DNA from: Cordylochernes scorpioides | Lineage: Eukaryota; Arthropoda; Arachnida; Pseudoscorpiones; Chernetidae | Length of the DNA: 64,000 nt | Reading direction: 5' to 3' | NCBI GenBank assembly: GCA_030710605.1 | Contig: CP092863.1 | Location: forward strand, 62,890,508 to 62,954,507 | Translations under genes and position numbers: made by a program | Part shown: positions 42,193 through 54,512 of the stretch, piece by piece | How the letters are laid out: each line of letters begins with the position of its first letter | Position numbering within the stretch: position 1 is the stretch's first letter | The notes under the pieces: model-generated | Databases searched by the model: none | Seen by the model: only the letters and a program-made list of their open reading frames with translations | What the model was told of the DNA's origin: nothing

Positions 42193-45100
42193 CTGAAATA
42201 TAAATTGTGGTTGGTGAGAGATTCCTATATGGGATATACTATTATATAGAACTTGTGAGAGTTTGGGAAAATTTGGCCATTGTTGGTGTTGCTTCTTATC
42301 TCCTTGTGAAAGTAACAATAAAATCTAACTCACTTGCCCAAAATATAGCTTGGCACCTGCAGCTCCAGAACACATCTTGGCTTGTATTAGATGTACTAAA
42401 CAGGACTTTTGGGAGAAGCTGCTGCTTATCATCAAACAGCTCGAAGAGCATGGATTCGTGCGAGAGTTTAGACATAGATCTGTATTGTTGCTGTTTCTTA
42501 TCACCTTGTGTAAAGATTACACAAATTCCATGAGTCCATGTTCCTCAAGCTGTTTGATGATAAGTAGTGGCCTCTCCCAAAGGTCCTGTTGAGTACATCT
42601 AATACAATCCATAATGTGTTCTGGAGTTTCAGGTGCCAAGCTACATTTTGTGGGGTAGATTTTATTAATTTCTATCTTGGTTGATCTGTATGCTCCCATA
42701 ATTTGAAATCTTATGTAAGGGGGCATACTAAAAACTGAATCATAAACAATTGAGAGTCATTAAATTATTTTAATCATTGCAGGTTTTTCTCCTTCATATA
42801 CCTTAATACCATTGGATAAAGAGGTCCTGAGAGAGAATGTGTGTTTGTACAAATTTTTAAAAGGAAATTTGTCTTGGAAACCATATACAGTAGAACCTCC
42901 ATGAGAGGACACTCGCCTTAGAGGACACCTCTCTACGAAGGACAGTTTTCATTTGCAAAATTACCATTTTTACTATTTAGTAACTCTCCGGTAAGAGTAC
43001 ACCTCTCTTTAAAGGACACTTTGGTTCTGCAATTAGGTGTTGTCCTTTACAGGGAGGTTCTACTGTATTTATATCAGACAATTTACCCAGCTCTTCAACA
43101 AGACAAGTAAGTAGACTCACGTGATAGACTGAGGTGAGTGTTCCGGACAGGGATGAGCCAGGACAGAGCTGCATGCGGGTTTTGACCACGTCAGCTGGGT
43201 GGGTGGCAAGAGAGGCCATGCCCCCAGCTAGCAGGCCACAGCCCAGATTGACCACTGGCAGCTGGCAGTTTGTTCGCCATTCTGGAACCACCACACATGA
43301 CAATGGTAGTGGAGTTGGTGACCAGTGGATTGAGAGAAACTTGCACTTTTTATTTATTCTTTGAGTGCTCTTCAATGGCTACCTCAATTAATAAGGCACA
43401 ATTTGTATTATAGATTAGAACTCCACTTTTGCCGGTCCCAAGCACGGATGAAAAAGGAGGAGAGGGAGCAGTAACAAGCTCACTAAAAAAACTGGGTTCA
43501 GCTGGCCAGGCTGATAGTACCCTGTAAGGTCTCCTAATTCAGGGTTACAGGATGAGTAGCGTATGTACTCCATGTTAGGAGCAGCTGCACATGGCGTCTG
43601 TTCCTCATGTCAGAGGTGGCCATTTCTTTTGGAGTTAAGTCAACCTGCCACTGAGTAGTGCTCCCAGTCTTAATGACAAAGGCATTCTACTTCACCCAGC
43701 CATGATGGTTGTAAAACAGACACCATCAAGGGTCACAACTTGATATACTAATATGATTGAGTGGAGATAAGAAAGAAGAAGGATTAATAGATAGACTATA
43801 AGATAATAAGAACACATCCAGTAAAATCTCTCTATAGCAAACTTCAATGAGACTGAACAGGTGGCTCACTATAGCCATGGTTTGTTTTAGGCATAAGTTC
43901 ACTGTATTATTATTATGTTTTTTTTTATTATACGGAAAAAAACTTACAGTAGTTCTGTCTGATGTACTTATTCAGTACTTTTATCTGTGATGTCACACAC
44001 TATTAATTTATTTATTAAGATTTGGTGTTATTATCTTGTTTTTTTTATCAACATTTTTATTAACACAGTTAAACCTGTTTAAAGCGCCCCCTCTAAATAG
44101 CGCCCAATTTTAAATATGTAGTACGATGTGATTTACATTAAAAGTGACCTCTCTATAGTACCTTATTTTGGTGAGTCCCAAGAGGGGGCGCTATAGACAA
44201 TTTTAACTGTATATACCTTGTATGATAAGGTACAATTTAGATATTTTAGATGGGAAACATACAAGGTAAAGAGAGCAAGACCAAATTTCATTAAAATTTG
44301 GATTTGATCTTGCTACCTTAAGTATATCCTCAAGGTAATAAGACCAAATCCAAATAAATAAATAGTGTGTGACGTTTCAGCGTTGCTACCATCTTCAGAC
44401 AAAAGTGCTGAATCTGGGCTGAAACGTCAAACACTATTTATTTGTATTTGGTCTTATTATCTTGTGTTTATAATCTATAATCCATATTGTGCCTTAAGTA
44501 GATCCTGTTAATTGGCAAAATGTTATGTTACCCCTCACTTTCATGAAAAGCAGCAGGTGACTTACCATTAGGGACTAGGAGTTTGGTTTGTGTGTAAAAG
44601 AGGAGGTAGAGTCCGGAGAAAGGCACGTCGCGGACCAGAGTGGGGACTAGACCGCTGAATAGACCTGGAAATCACAACTCCCACTGAACACCTTCCTTCC
44701 ATCAAACCACATCATCACAATTGATTCTTTAATAGATACATCAACCAATCTCATAACTCCGCTTTTGCCGGTCCCAAGTCCGGATGAAAAAGGAAGAGGG
44801 GAGCAGTAACAAGCTTGTTGGCCCGTTGGCTCAGTTGGCCCGGCTGATAGTACTCTGTAAGGACTCCTAATCCAGGGATACAGGATGAGTCTGTACTCCA
44901 TGTTAGGAGTGGCTGTACATGGTGTCTGTTCCTCATGTCAGAGGCGGCCATTTCATATTGGAGCTAAGTCGGCCTGCCACTGAGTAGTGCTCCCAGTCTA
45001 ATTGAGAGAGAATCTGGTTCTATGGGCTACTAACCAAAGTGTATGATTTTTGAGTCCAAAGTCTTATATAATGACAAAAGCAGACACCTTCTACTTCACC

Positions 45101-48100
45101 CAGTCATGAAGATTGTCAAGCTCTACAGCTTAACACCCTTCTTCTTCCTTATCTCCACTCAATCATGTTAGGGTATCAAGTTGTAACCCTTGATGGTGTC
45201 TGTTTGACAACCATCATGACTAGGTGAAGTAGAATGCCTTTGTCATTAAGACTGGGAGCACTACTCAGTGGCAGGCCGACTTAGCTCCAAAAGAAATAGC
45301 CACCTCTGACATGAGGAACAGACACCATGTACAGCCACTCCTAACATGGAGTACAAATGCTAATAGGATTGAGTGAAGATAAGAAAGAAGAAGACCACTC
45401 TCATTTTCTTCCAGACATTTTAAACAAACTATGAGGACATAAACTTTAAGGACAGTAGAAACACAAATAATAATAAATTTATGAACATCCTTTCAAGGCA
45501 CAGCTCTCTCCCTAAAAAACAACAAATAAAGTTGATTTAGACTTAATATAAACATTAGGCATTAGAGCAACATCTGTTATTGGGAATTTTAACTATTTAT
45601 GAGGTGTATGAATAGTTTAAATAGACTTTGTACATTCATACCTTGTTATAAAATTTACTTGGGGCCAAGAATTTTATGATGCTATAAATACATTTAAAAT
45701 AATTGGGACTTTAGGATTATGATGTTATAACCATCATTGCTCTTATAACGAGGTTCTACTGTATATAATGTAATAAAGTGTGTCCTGTATGTATTTCCTC
45801 AATGAAATAACAAGGAACACCCAAGATAGTGGGCATTGCTGCTGCTGTGATAGAGATGCATGGAGACATCTGAGGCTCTTCATTGGACACAACAACAACA
45901 ATAACAAGGAAGCATCAGAAGTGTAACATCCAGTACTGTTAAACTTACCTCTACGGCCTTCATTGAGGTAGATTACTCTGAGAGCTTGGGATACACTTCC
46001 ATAGCCATAGCTTCCACTCTGGACAACACAATTTAGAGAGGTTACACCATGTATCTCCTTTAGATGACTGGCCTTTTTTCAAGTGCCAATCACATACACA
46101 CAAGTCTAAATAAATGTTATACATTAAAACCTCTCTATAAAGGAAAACACTCAGTTACAGAGCAAAGGTATCCTTTAGAGAGAGGTGTCCTCTTACCAGA
46201 GGACAGACAGTGCTGCGTAGGTCGCCCAGGCGGTTCACGTGAGTCATCACCCCCACTGCTCACATCTTGCTGCCCTGCCCATCACCCATTTCCTTAGAAG
46301 GTGGGAGAAACATATAAACCTGCCCATCAACATTGGCTGGTCGTAGCTCCGGTACTGCAGCTTCTCCAGGCACAACGCGGACGTGGCAGTGAGGCTATGC
46401 CTTGCCCCATCCAGCCCTGCATCGTCTGTGGGTCAAACGACCTGTTGCTGGTCCACCGCTGACTGCATCAGGTGTCTCATCAAGGAGGCTTTCAACATCA
46501 TCCAGCATCTGCAGGGCTGGATTTTCAGACATGGCTTGGATGACGACACCCTGGCCATCCTGGTGTCTGCTACGACCCGAATCTACAAGTACTTCCTCGG
46601 AGTGGAAGTCTCCAAGAAGACCTTGTCTGGAAGAGGACACCGTCAAGGTGGGGAAGCCTCCCTTGCTGAATAAAGATGTACATATTACTTTTTATATGTT
46701 TCTTATAACTATTGACCAGGAGTCAAAAAAGATGTTTTAAATTGTCTATTGTCCATTTATCTCAACAACAAAACATGGGATAAAGTAGAATTAACAAGAA
46801 TTGTCTGTGTATAGACTTCAGTAGAGTCACACACTATGCCATCTTGAACTAAATATGAGGACACTAGTTAAAACATGAACATAAAAGGTTCTATATGATA
46901 CATTTTGAATGATAGAATGTAAATTTCCAGTTTAGCTTTGTTCATAGTTTCTCTCTCCCTCTCATTTCCTTAAATTCAATTTTATGTATGCAAATAAAAC
47001 CAAAATCTCTAAATTCAATTGTACAATATAAATCTTTTAATATGTAAATTTTAAAGCAGTTAACATGTATGTAAATTTTTTTTTTGTTTAAAAGATTTGG
47101 AAAATAAAGAGAGAGATGATTGAGGTGGAGACAGCCACAAACGACTGCTAATTTTTCATGCATCTATAGTGGAATTACATCATATATATATACAGTTAAA
47201 CCTGTGTAAAGCACCCCCTCTAAATAGCGCCTTCCTCTCTATAGCGGTCAATTTTAAATACGTAGTACCATGTGATATTTACATTAAAAGTGACCTGTCT
47301 ATAGCGCCCCCTCTAAATAGCGCCTTTCTCTCTATAGTGCACGATTTTAAATACATAATACAGTCGAACTTGGATAATTCGAACCCCAAGGGACCATAAA
47401 AAAATTCGAATTATCCAAAAATTCGAATTAAAGATGTTTTGAATAAAGGCTTAAGGCTTCTAGGGACCAAGATAAATATTCGAATTAAAGAGGTTTTCGA
47501 ATTAAAGAAGTTCGAATTATCCAAGTTCTACTGTATTATGCGATTTACATTAAAAGTGACTCGTCTATAGCACCCCCTCTCTATAGCACCGTATTTTGGT
47601 GAGTCCCAAGAAGGGGCGCTATAGACAGGTTTAACTGTATATGTTTAAAATGCTCTCTCAATCTTCCAAATCCCTAGTAAAAAAAAAAGTTAAGAACTAC
47701 TGAGACTAAGGTTCTATCAAGCCCTAACCAATGAGAGCTAACTGTATCATCCTAGAGACCCGATGGCTTCAGTCAGTCAGTGAAGAAAGAACTAACCTCA
47801 AACCTGGTCTTGATGACTGTCACAGGGAGTAAGGTGGTACAGGCAAATGTCCGGGCCATGAAGCCATAACACATGGCTTTGATTGGGGATGGTTTTTCTT
47901 CAGGGCTGAACACACACAAATCAATATTTAGCCCATAAGTCTCTCCATGATGGGAGCTGCTGTTGTTGGTTGGCTATCCACCACATGGCAGTGAGATGAA
48001 CCGACAGATAGTAACCTGTATTTCCAGGCTTAAAACTGGCAGCCATACAAGACCACTCCTCTTCCAGGATGGTGTAAAGACAGAGTTATTGTCTGAATCC

Positions 48101-51100
48101 CGATATACATGCTAAAAGGTACAACTTCCTTAAGTTTTGTCCATGAGTGTGTCTTCAATAAAGGTCACTGTAATATCTTTCAGAGTTATTGTCTGAATCC
48201 CAATATACATGCTAAAAGGTACAACTTCCTTAAGTTTTGTCCATGACTGTCTTTAATAAAGATCACTGTAATATCTTTCAGAGTTATTGTCTGAATCCCG
48301 ATATACATGCTAAAAGGTACAACTTCCTTAAGTTTTGTCCATGAGTGTGTCTTCAATAAAGGTCACTGTAATATCTTTCAGAGTTATTGTCTGAATCCCA
48401 ATATACATGCTAAAAGGTACAACTTCCTTAAGTTTTGTCCATGACTGTGTCTTTAATAAAGATCACTGTAATATCTTTCAGAGTTGTTGTCTGAATCCCA
48501 ATATACATGCTAAAAGGTACAACTTCCTTAAGTTTTGTCCATGAGTGTGTCTTCAATAGAGGTCACTGTAATATCTTTCAGAGTTATTGTCTGAATCCCG
48601 ATATACATGCTAAAAGGTACAACTTCCTTAAGTTTTGTCCATGAGTGTGTCTTCAATAAAGGTCACTGTAATATCTTTCAGAGTTATTGTCTGAATCCCA
48701 ATATACATGCTAAAAGGAACAACTTCCTTAAGTTTTGTCCATGACTGTGTCTTCAATAAAGATCACTGTAATATCTTTCAGAGTTGTTGTCTGAATCCCG
48801 ATATACATGCTAAAAGGTACAACTTCCTTAAGTTTTGTCCATGAGTGTGTCTTCAATAAAGGTCACTGTAATATCTTTCAGAGTTATTGTCTGAATCCCA
48901 ATATACATGCTAAAAGGTACAATTTCCTTAAGTCTTGTCCATGAGTGTGTCTTCAATAAAGATCACTGTAATATCTTTCAGAGTTGTTGTCTGAATCCCA
49001 ATATACATGCTAAAAGGTACAACTTCCTTAAGTTTTGTCCATGACTGTGTCTTCAATAAAGATCACTGTAATATCTTTCAGAGTTGTTGTCTGAATCCCG
49101 ATAGACATGCTAAAAGATACAACAAGATATTGCCTTATAGTTCTAATATAGTTCTAATTTATAAACCAAATTGTATACCATATCATTTTAATAATTAATT
49201 AATAGATAATGGGCACAAAATAAATACAGTAGAACCTCCCTTTAAAGAACACCTAATTGCAGAGCTAAAGTGTACTTTAGAGAGAGGTGTCCTTTTATGG
49301 GAGTTGTTAAATTTTAAAAATGGTAATTTTGTAAATGAAAACTGTCCTTTGTAGAGAGGTATCCACTAGCAGGGTGTCCACTAAAGGGAGGTACTACTGT
49401 ACAAATCTTTAATTGCTGTGAACAGTGGCATCTTGAAAAAGCAAGTAAGATGCCAACAACCTTGAGAATCGGGGTTAGAAATGTAGAAATAATGCGGGAG
49501 GGCAACAAAGATAGGTGTTATCGTCTCAAGTGTTGTGACACTGATGTATGGTGTGATCTGATAGCTGTCCGGGTATTGCGACAGACGGCAGGGAAAACAT
49601 CATTACCTGATAGTCAACAAACACATTTCTTTATTTGAGGAAACAGTAAACCTTACAACTACAAGGTAATAAGACCCAAATAAATAGTGTGTGATGTTTC
49701 AGCGTTGTTACCATCTTCAGACAAAAGTACTGAATGTAAGTAAAATTCAGTACTTTTGTCTGAAGATGGTAACAACACTGTTACAGAAACGTCACACACT
49801 ATTTATTTATTTAGATTTGGTCTTATTACCTTGTGTTTATAATCTATAATCCAAATTGTGCCTTATCAGATTTTTTTATTACAGTAGAACCTCAATGAGA
49901 GGACATCTCCCTACAAAGGATAGTTTTCATTTTTTATTAAGTAGCAGCTCTCTATTAAGAGGACGCCTCTTCTTAAAGGACACTTTGGCTCTGCAATTAG
50001 GTGTCCTTTACAAGGAGGTTATACTGTATCCCTAGTACAAGTGGTACATGTCGCGTGGTTGATGTGGACGGTCTCCCGGAACGCTCGTTGTCGGCGGTCT
50101 CTTCCCAACCCTCCTTGAAGCGCTTGTACCACTCGAAAACTCATCTTCGGCTTATGACGGCATCCCCGTAGGCTGTTTGCAACATCCAAAAAATTTCGGC
50201 ACCCTTGAATCCGTTTTTCACACAGAACTTGATGCAAATTCATTGATCCTCCATTTCGGTGACTAACGAAATCGAAGCACGGGCAAAATGGCTTCACTTC
50301 GTACAGCCGCTGCTCGCGCTGTTGTGGCGCGTGATTTTTGAAAATTGGCAGGTCTCCAAGCCAAAAGCGACGCTTGCGTTTGCCACAAACCAGGAGAGAG
50401 ACGCAGTTCTATACCAACATTAAACTGCAAGTTTATCTTTAAAATTCCACTCAAACACAACTGATCTAAAGAGACAAAGGTCGCCTCTCCCGTCAAAATA
50501 GACGTCAAAACTAGTCGCCATCTATTGACCGTCGCCGCAAACTAGCGGCCTCGGGTCGGTGACAGTTTGCGGCGACGGTCAATAGATGGCGTCTAGTTTT
50601 AACGTCTATTTTGACGGGAGAGGCGACCTTTGTCTCTTTAGATCAATATCCTCTCGACAAAATTTCCATCTACAAATGATCTTGGTTGATTATAATCAAA
50701 GATTGAAGTTTTTTTTATGGTGAAAGCACCAGAATACTGTTAAACCTGTCTATAGCGCCTCCTCTAAATAGCATCTCCCTCTCTATAGCGCCCGATTTTA
50801 AATACGTAGTACGATGTGATTTAAATTAAAAGTGACCTTAACCTATACAAAATTGTATTGGAAAGGACAAAGGATCCTTGTACAGAGAACCAAGAAGAGT
50901 TCTTGAACTTCTTTATGAGCACAACCTCCAAGATCTTGTCTAATTTAGACTAATAAAAGGATAAGTAAAAAAAAAAAAAGTACCCCCTCTCTATAGCACC
51001 TTATTTTGGTGAGTCCCAAGAGGGGGGGCGCTATAGACAGGTTTTACTGTAGTATATGGAGAGAATAAAAAAAAAATTCTGTGAATAATTAAAAAAAAAA

Positions 51101-54100
51101 AAAAAAACATTTAAGAAACTATGAAAAAGGCATCTCCTTATCAGGCAACTTTTAGTTGCCTTTCAGATGCCTTTTTCATAATTTATGCACCTTATCCCAG
51201 TACAATTTCACATTTGTACTATTTTTTCACATTTAAGAAACTGTAAGAAGAAGGTTAGTTACCTGAGGTTTGATTCGATGATAGCGCCTCTATAGCGCCC
51301 GATTTTAAATACGTAGTACGATGCGATTTACATTAAAATTTACCTGTCTATAGCACCCCTTCTCTATAGCACCATATTTTGGTGAATCCCAAGAGGGGGG
51401 GGGGGAGGCGCTATAGACAGGTTTAACTGTATATATAAAATATGTATTATATGTAATTCTACTGTCCTATAAGTTTATGTCCATAGTTTTTCTTGACAAC
51501 CATTTCTGAGATTCCACCTTTCAGTGCTGCATATATAAACAGAATCGTCCAATACAGTATTCTCTAGCTCTCTGAGCTCTAAGAAATGGTGTGATGGATT
51601 AAATTAGCGAAACCGCTGGAAGGGTTCACCACTGATGAGCCAAGCCATCTCAATAGACAGGTTTAACTGTAGTATATGGAGAGAATAAAAAAAAACTCTG
51701 TGAATAATAAAAAAAAACATTTAAGAAACTGTAAGAAGGTTAGTTACCTGAGGTTTGATTCGATGAAGGAAAGTGTTGAGAAGTAGAGCCCCATTCCAGG
51801 TACACACCTTGTGATGCTCTGCACAACAAAAACTTCAACTTTCCTGAAATATTTAACCATTTGTTCTTATTTAGAGTTTCAATGACACAAAGTATCGAAT
51901 ACAGTTGAACCTGGAGGAATAACACCAATATGGTCTCCAGCTGAGAAGCGTGTATGTGGTTAGCTTTTCTTGATTAATCCAGAATGGGTATTTGAACAAA
52001 TTCTGGAATAATTTTTTTTTTAAATCAATGAATAGTTGATATTTATTCCGATAGATGGCGCAAGCAATCAGCAACTTTCAGTTGCCCGATAAGGAGATGC
52101 CCCTTTTTTTTTTCTTTTTTTACCAACTTGGTTGATAAGTCTACAAGAAAATAAGACCAAATCCAAAAAAATTAATACTGTGTGACTTTTGGTAAACAGC
52201 ATTGTGTTACCATTATCAGACAAAAGAATAAATGAATAACTTCTTAAGTCCATTAAAAATGATAAAGCACAATTGGAATTATAGATTATAGCTACAAGAA
52301 AATAAGACCTAATCCAAATAAATTAATAGTGTGTGATGTTTCAGTAACAGCGTTGTTACTATCATCAGACAAAAGAATAGATGCTGGTAAAAACACTGTT
52401 ACCGAAATGTCACACACTATTAATTTATTTGGATTAGGTCTTATTTTCTCATAGCTATAATCTATAATTCAAAATTGTGCTTTATTATGGGTGATAAGGC
52501 GAAATTTGGATTATAGGTCAGACAAACACAAGATAATAAGACCAAATAAATAGTGTGTGATGTTTTGACAACAGGATTGTTACCATCATCAGATAAAAGT
52601 ACTGAATGGATTATATATAGATTAGAAACATAAGGTAATAAGACCAAATCCAAATAAATAAATAGTGTGTGACGTTTCGTAACGGTGAAAGAGGAAGCTT
52701 TATTTATTTTATTATATATATACAATTGAATAAATAAAACTCTAAAGAAAGAGAGAATACAATAGAAAATCTATAATACTGACTGAAAAAAAGAAATGAA
52801 CTCAAGTATACAAGTATGTATTGGGAAAAGATATTTGTTGTAGTTGCTTCTTATCCCCTTGTGTAAAGATTACACGAATTCCATTGAGTTCATGATCTCA
52901 TAGAATGGGGTGTAGGGGTGCAGCTTTCATTGATCATGGCACTAATATCCAGGCACACTTTGGTGAAAGTCTGACTTTGCCTGTAGTTTGAGGCTGTTCC
53001 TAACATGGAAGTCTTTGCTGCTGACTCTAACATGAGCACAGACACAGCTCCTCCATATTCCTGGAGTTGGACCATTGCTGAGATCTATCAACTGGGTCAG
53101 TTGAACTCTGGATTTTTAAAGAGGGAATGTCCCTCCTGATTACAGCATCAAGTCTACCAGAACAAGACTTGATAAAGATTACATGAATTCCATGAGTTCA
53201 TGTTCCTTGAGCTGTTTTATGATAAGCAGCGACCTCTTCCAAAGGTCCTGTTTTAGTACATCTAATACAAGCCAAAATGTGTTCTGGAGCTGCAGGGATC
53301 AAGGAAAAGATATCTAATGCCTCAAAGCAGTTAGTAGTGAATGGCTGGGAAACTTTCAGAACAAAATATTGTAGCGTATGTGGGTGTTTGTAAAATAAAC
53401 CCAAAAAAAAAAATCCCTATCTGAACCAGCAGATAGGATAAGAAGGGCTTTTTTTATTTTTTTGAGCTTTATCTAACCTGGAAATGGATAGAAAACTAGT
53501 GGCGGGAAAAAAAAGGCACATTTTTAACATACAGTAGAACCTCCCTTTAGCGGACACCTCTCTACAAAAGACAGTTTTCATTTGCAAAATTACCATTTTT
53601 ACTATTTAGGCAACTCTCTGGTAAGAGGACACCTCTCCCTAAAGGACACTTTGGCTCTGCAACTAGGTGTCCTTTACAGGAAGGTTCAACTGCACCAGTA
53701 ATTTTTTTTTCTTCAATTTTTATTATCTGAATTAACTATACAAGAAAATAAGACCTAATCCAAATAGAGGAGAGCTTCAGATCCTGAACTCTTTAAAATA
53801 GAATCATTAAGTGATGGCATCAACATTGATGTTCATTTTCCACAGCTCATAGGAAGAATAACTTCTTAGATCCATTGAATCTATCAAAATGATAAGGCAC
53901 AATTTGAATTATACATACACACACACACAAAAGCCTTTATTAGGGACTTGCCTCATACAAATTCTCCCAATTGGGTAAGGTAATAATCATCTTGTGTTAT
54001 TTACATAGGTAGTAAGATAGAAATTTTGAACTGGCTTTATTCTTCGTCTCAAAGTCATTGTTGACTGGTCCTTACATAATGATGATCTAAAAAATGTATA

Positions 54101-54476
54101 GTAAGCTATTGCCTTAGATTTGTTTGCTGATATTTTGGAAAGCGATACGTAGGGTGAAGTGTTGGTACATTTAGTACAATTTGGATTATAGATACAAGAA
54201 AATAAGACCTAATCTTGGATTATGTTATGAAAACTGGTCCTTTGTAGAGAGGTATCCTCTAATGAGAGTCTCCTCTCATGAAAGTTCTACTGTATTGAAT
54301 ACTGTGTATTCTCTCTGTGAATAATAGAAGTAAAAGATGATAAGACACAATTTGGATTATTAATATATACAGTTATCAGCGTCATGCGTTCTTAATTCTG
54401 TCACTGTTTGCTTTTGGTTCAGTGGTAGAATGCTCGCCTGCCACGCGAGCGCCCCGGGTTCGATTCCCGGCCGATG

Positions 54477-54512
<36 letters not shown>

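Noticed and set aside
42207-42533. Plus-strand [12 protein letters not shown]...
   Set aside because: Antisense to the SLC25A38 intron and a LINE fragment. Its similarity to the frame at 39262-39534 comes from the inverted duplication, not from protein conservation.
43134-43364. Plus-strand ORF over 43134-43364
   Set aside because: Antisense shadow of the SLC25A38 exon 43121-43281.
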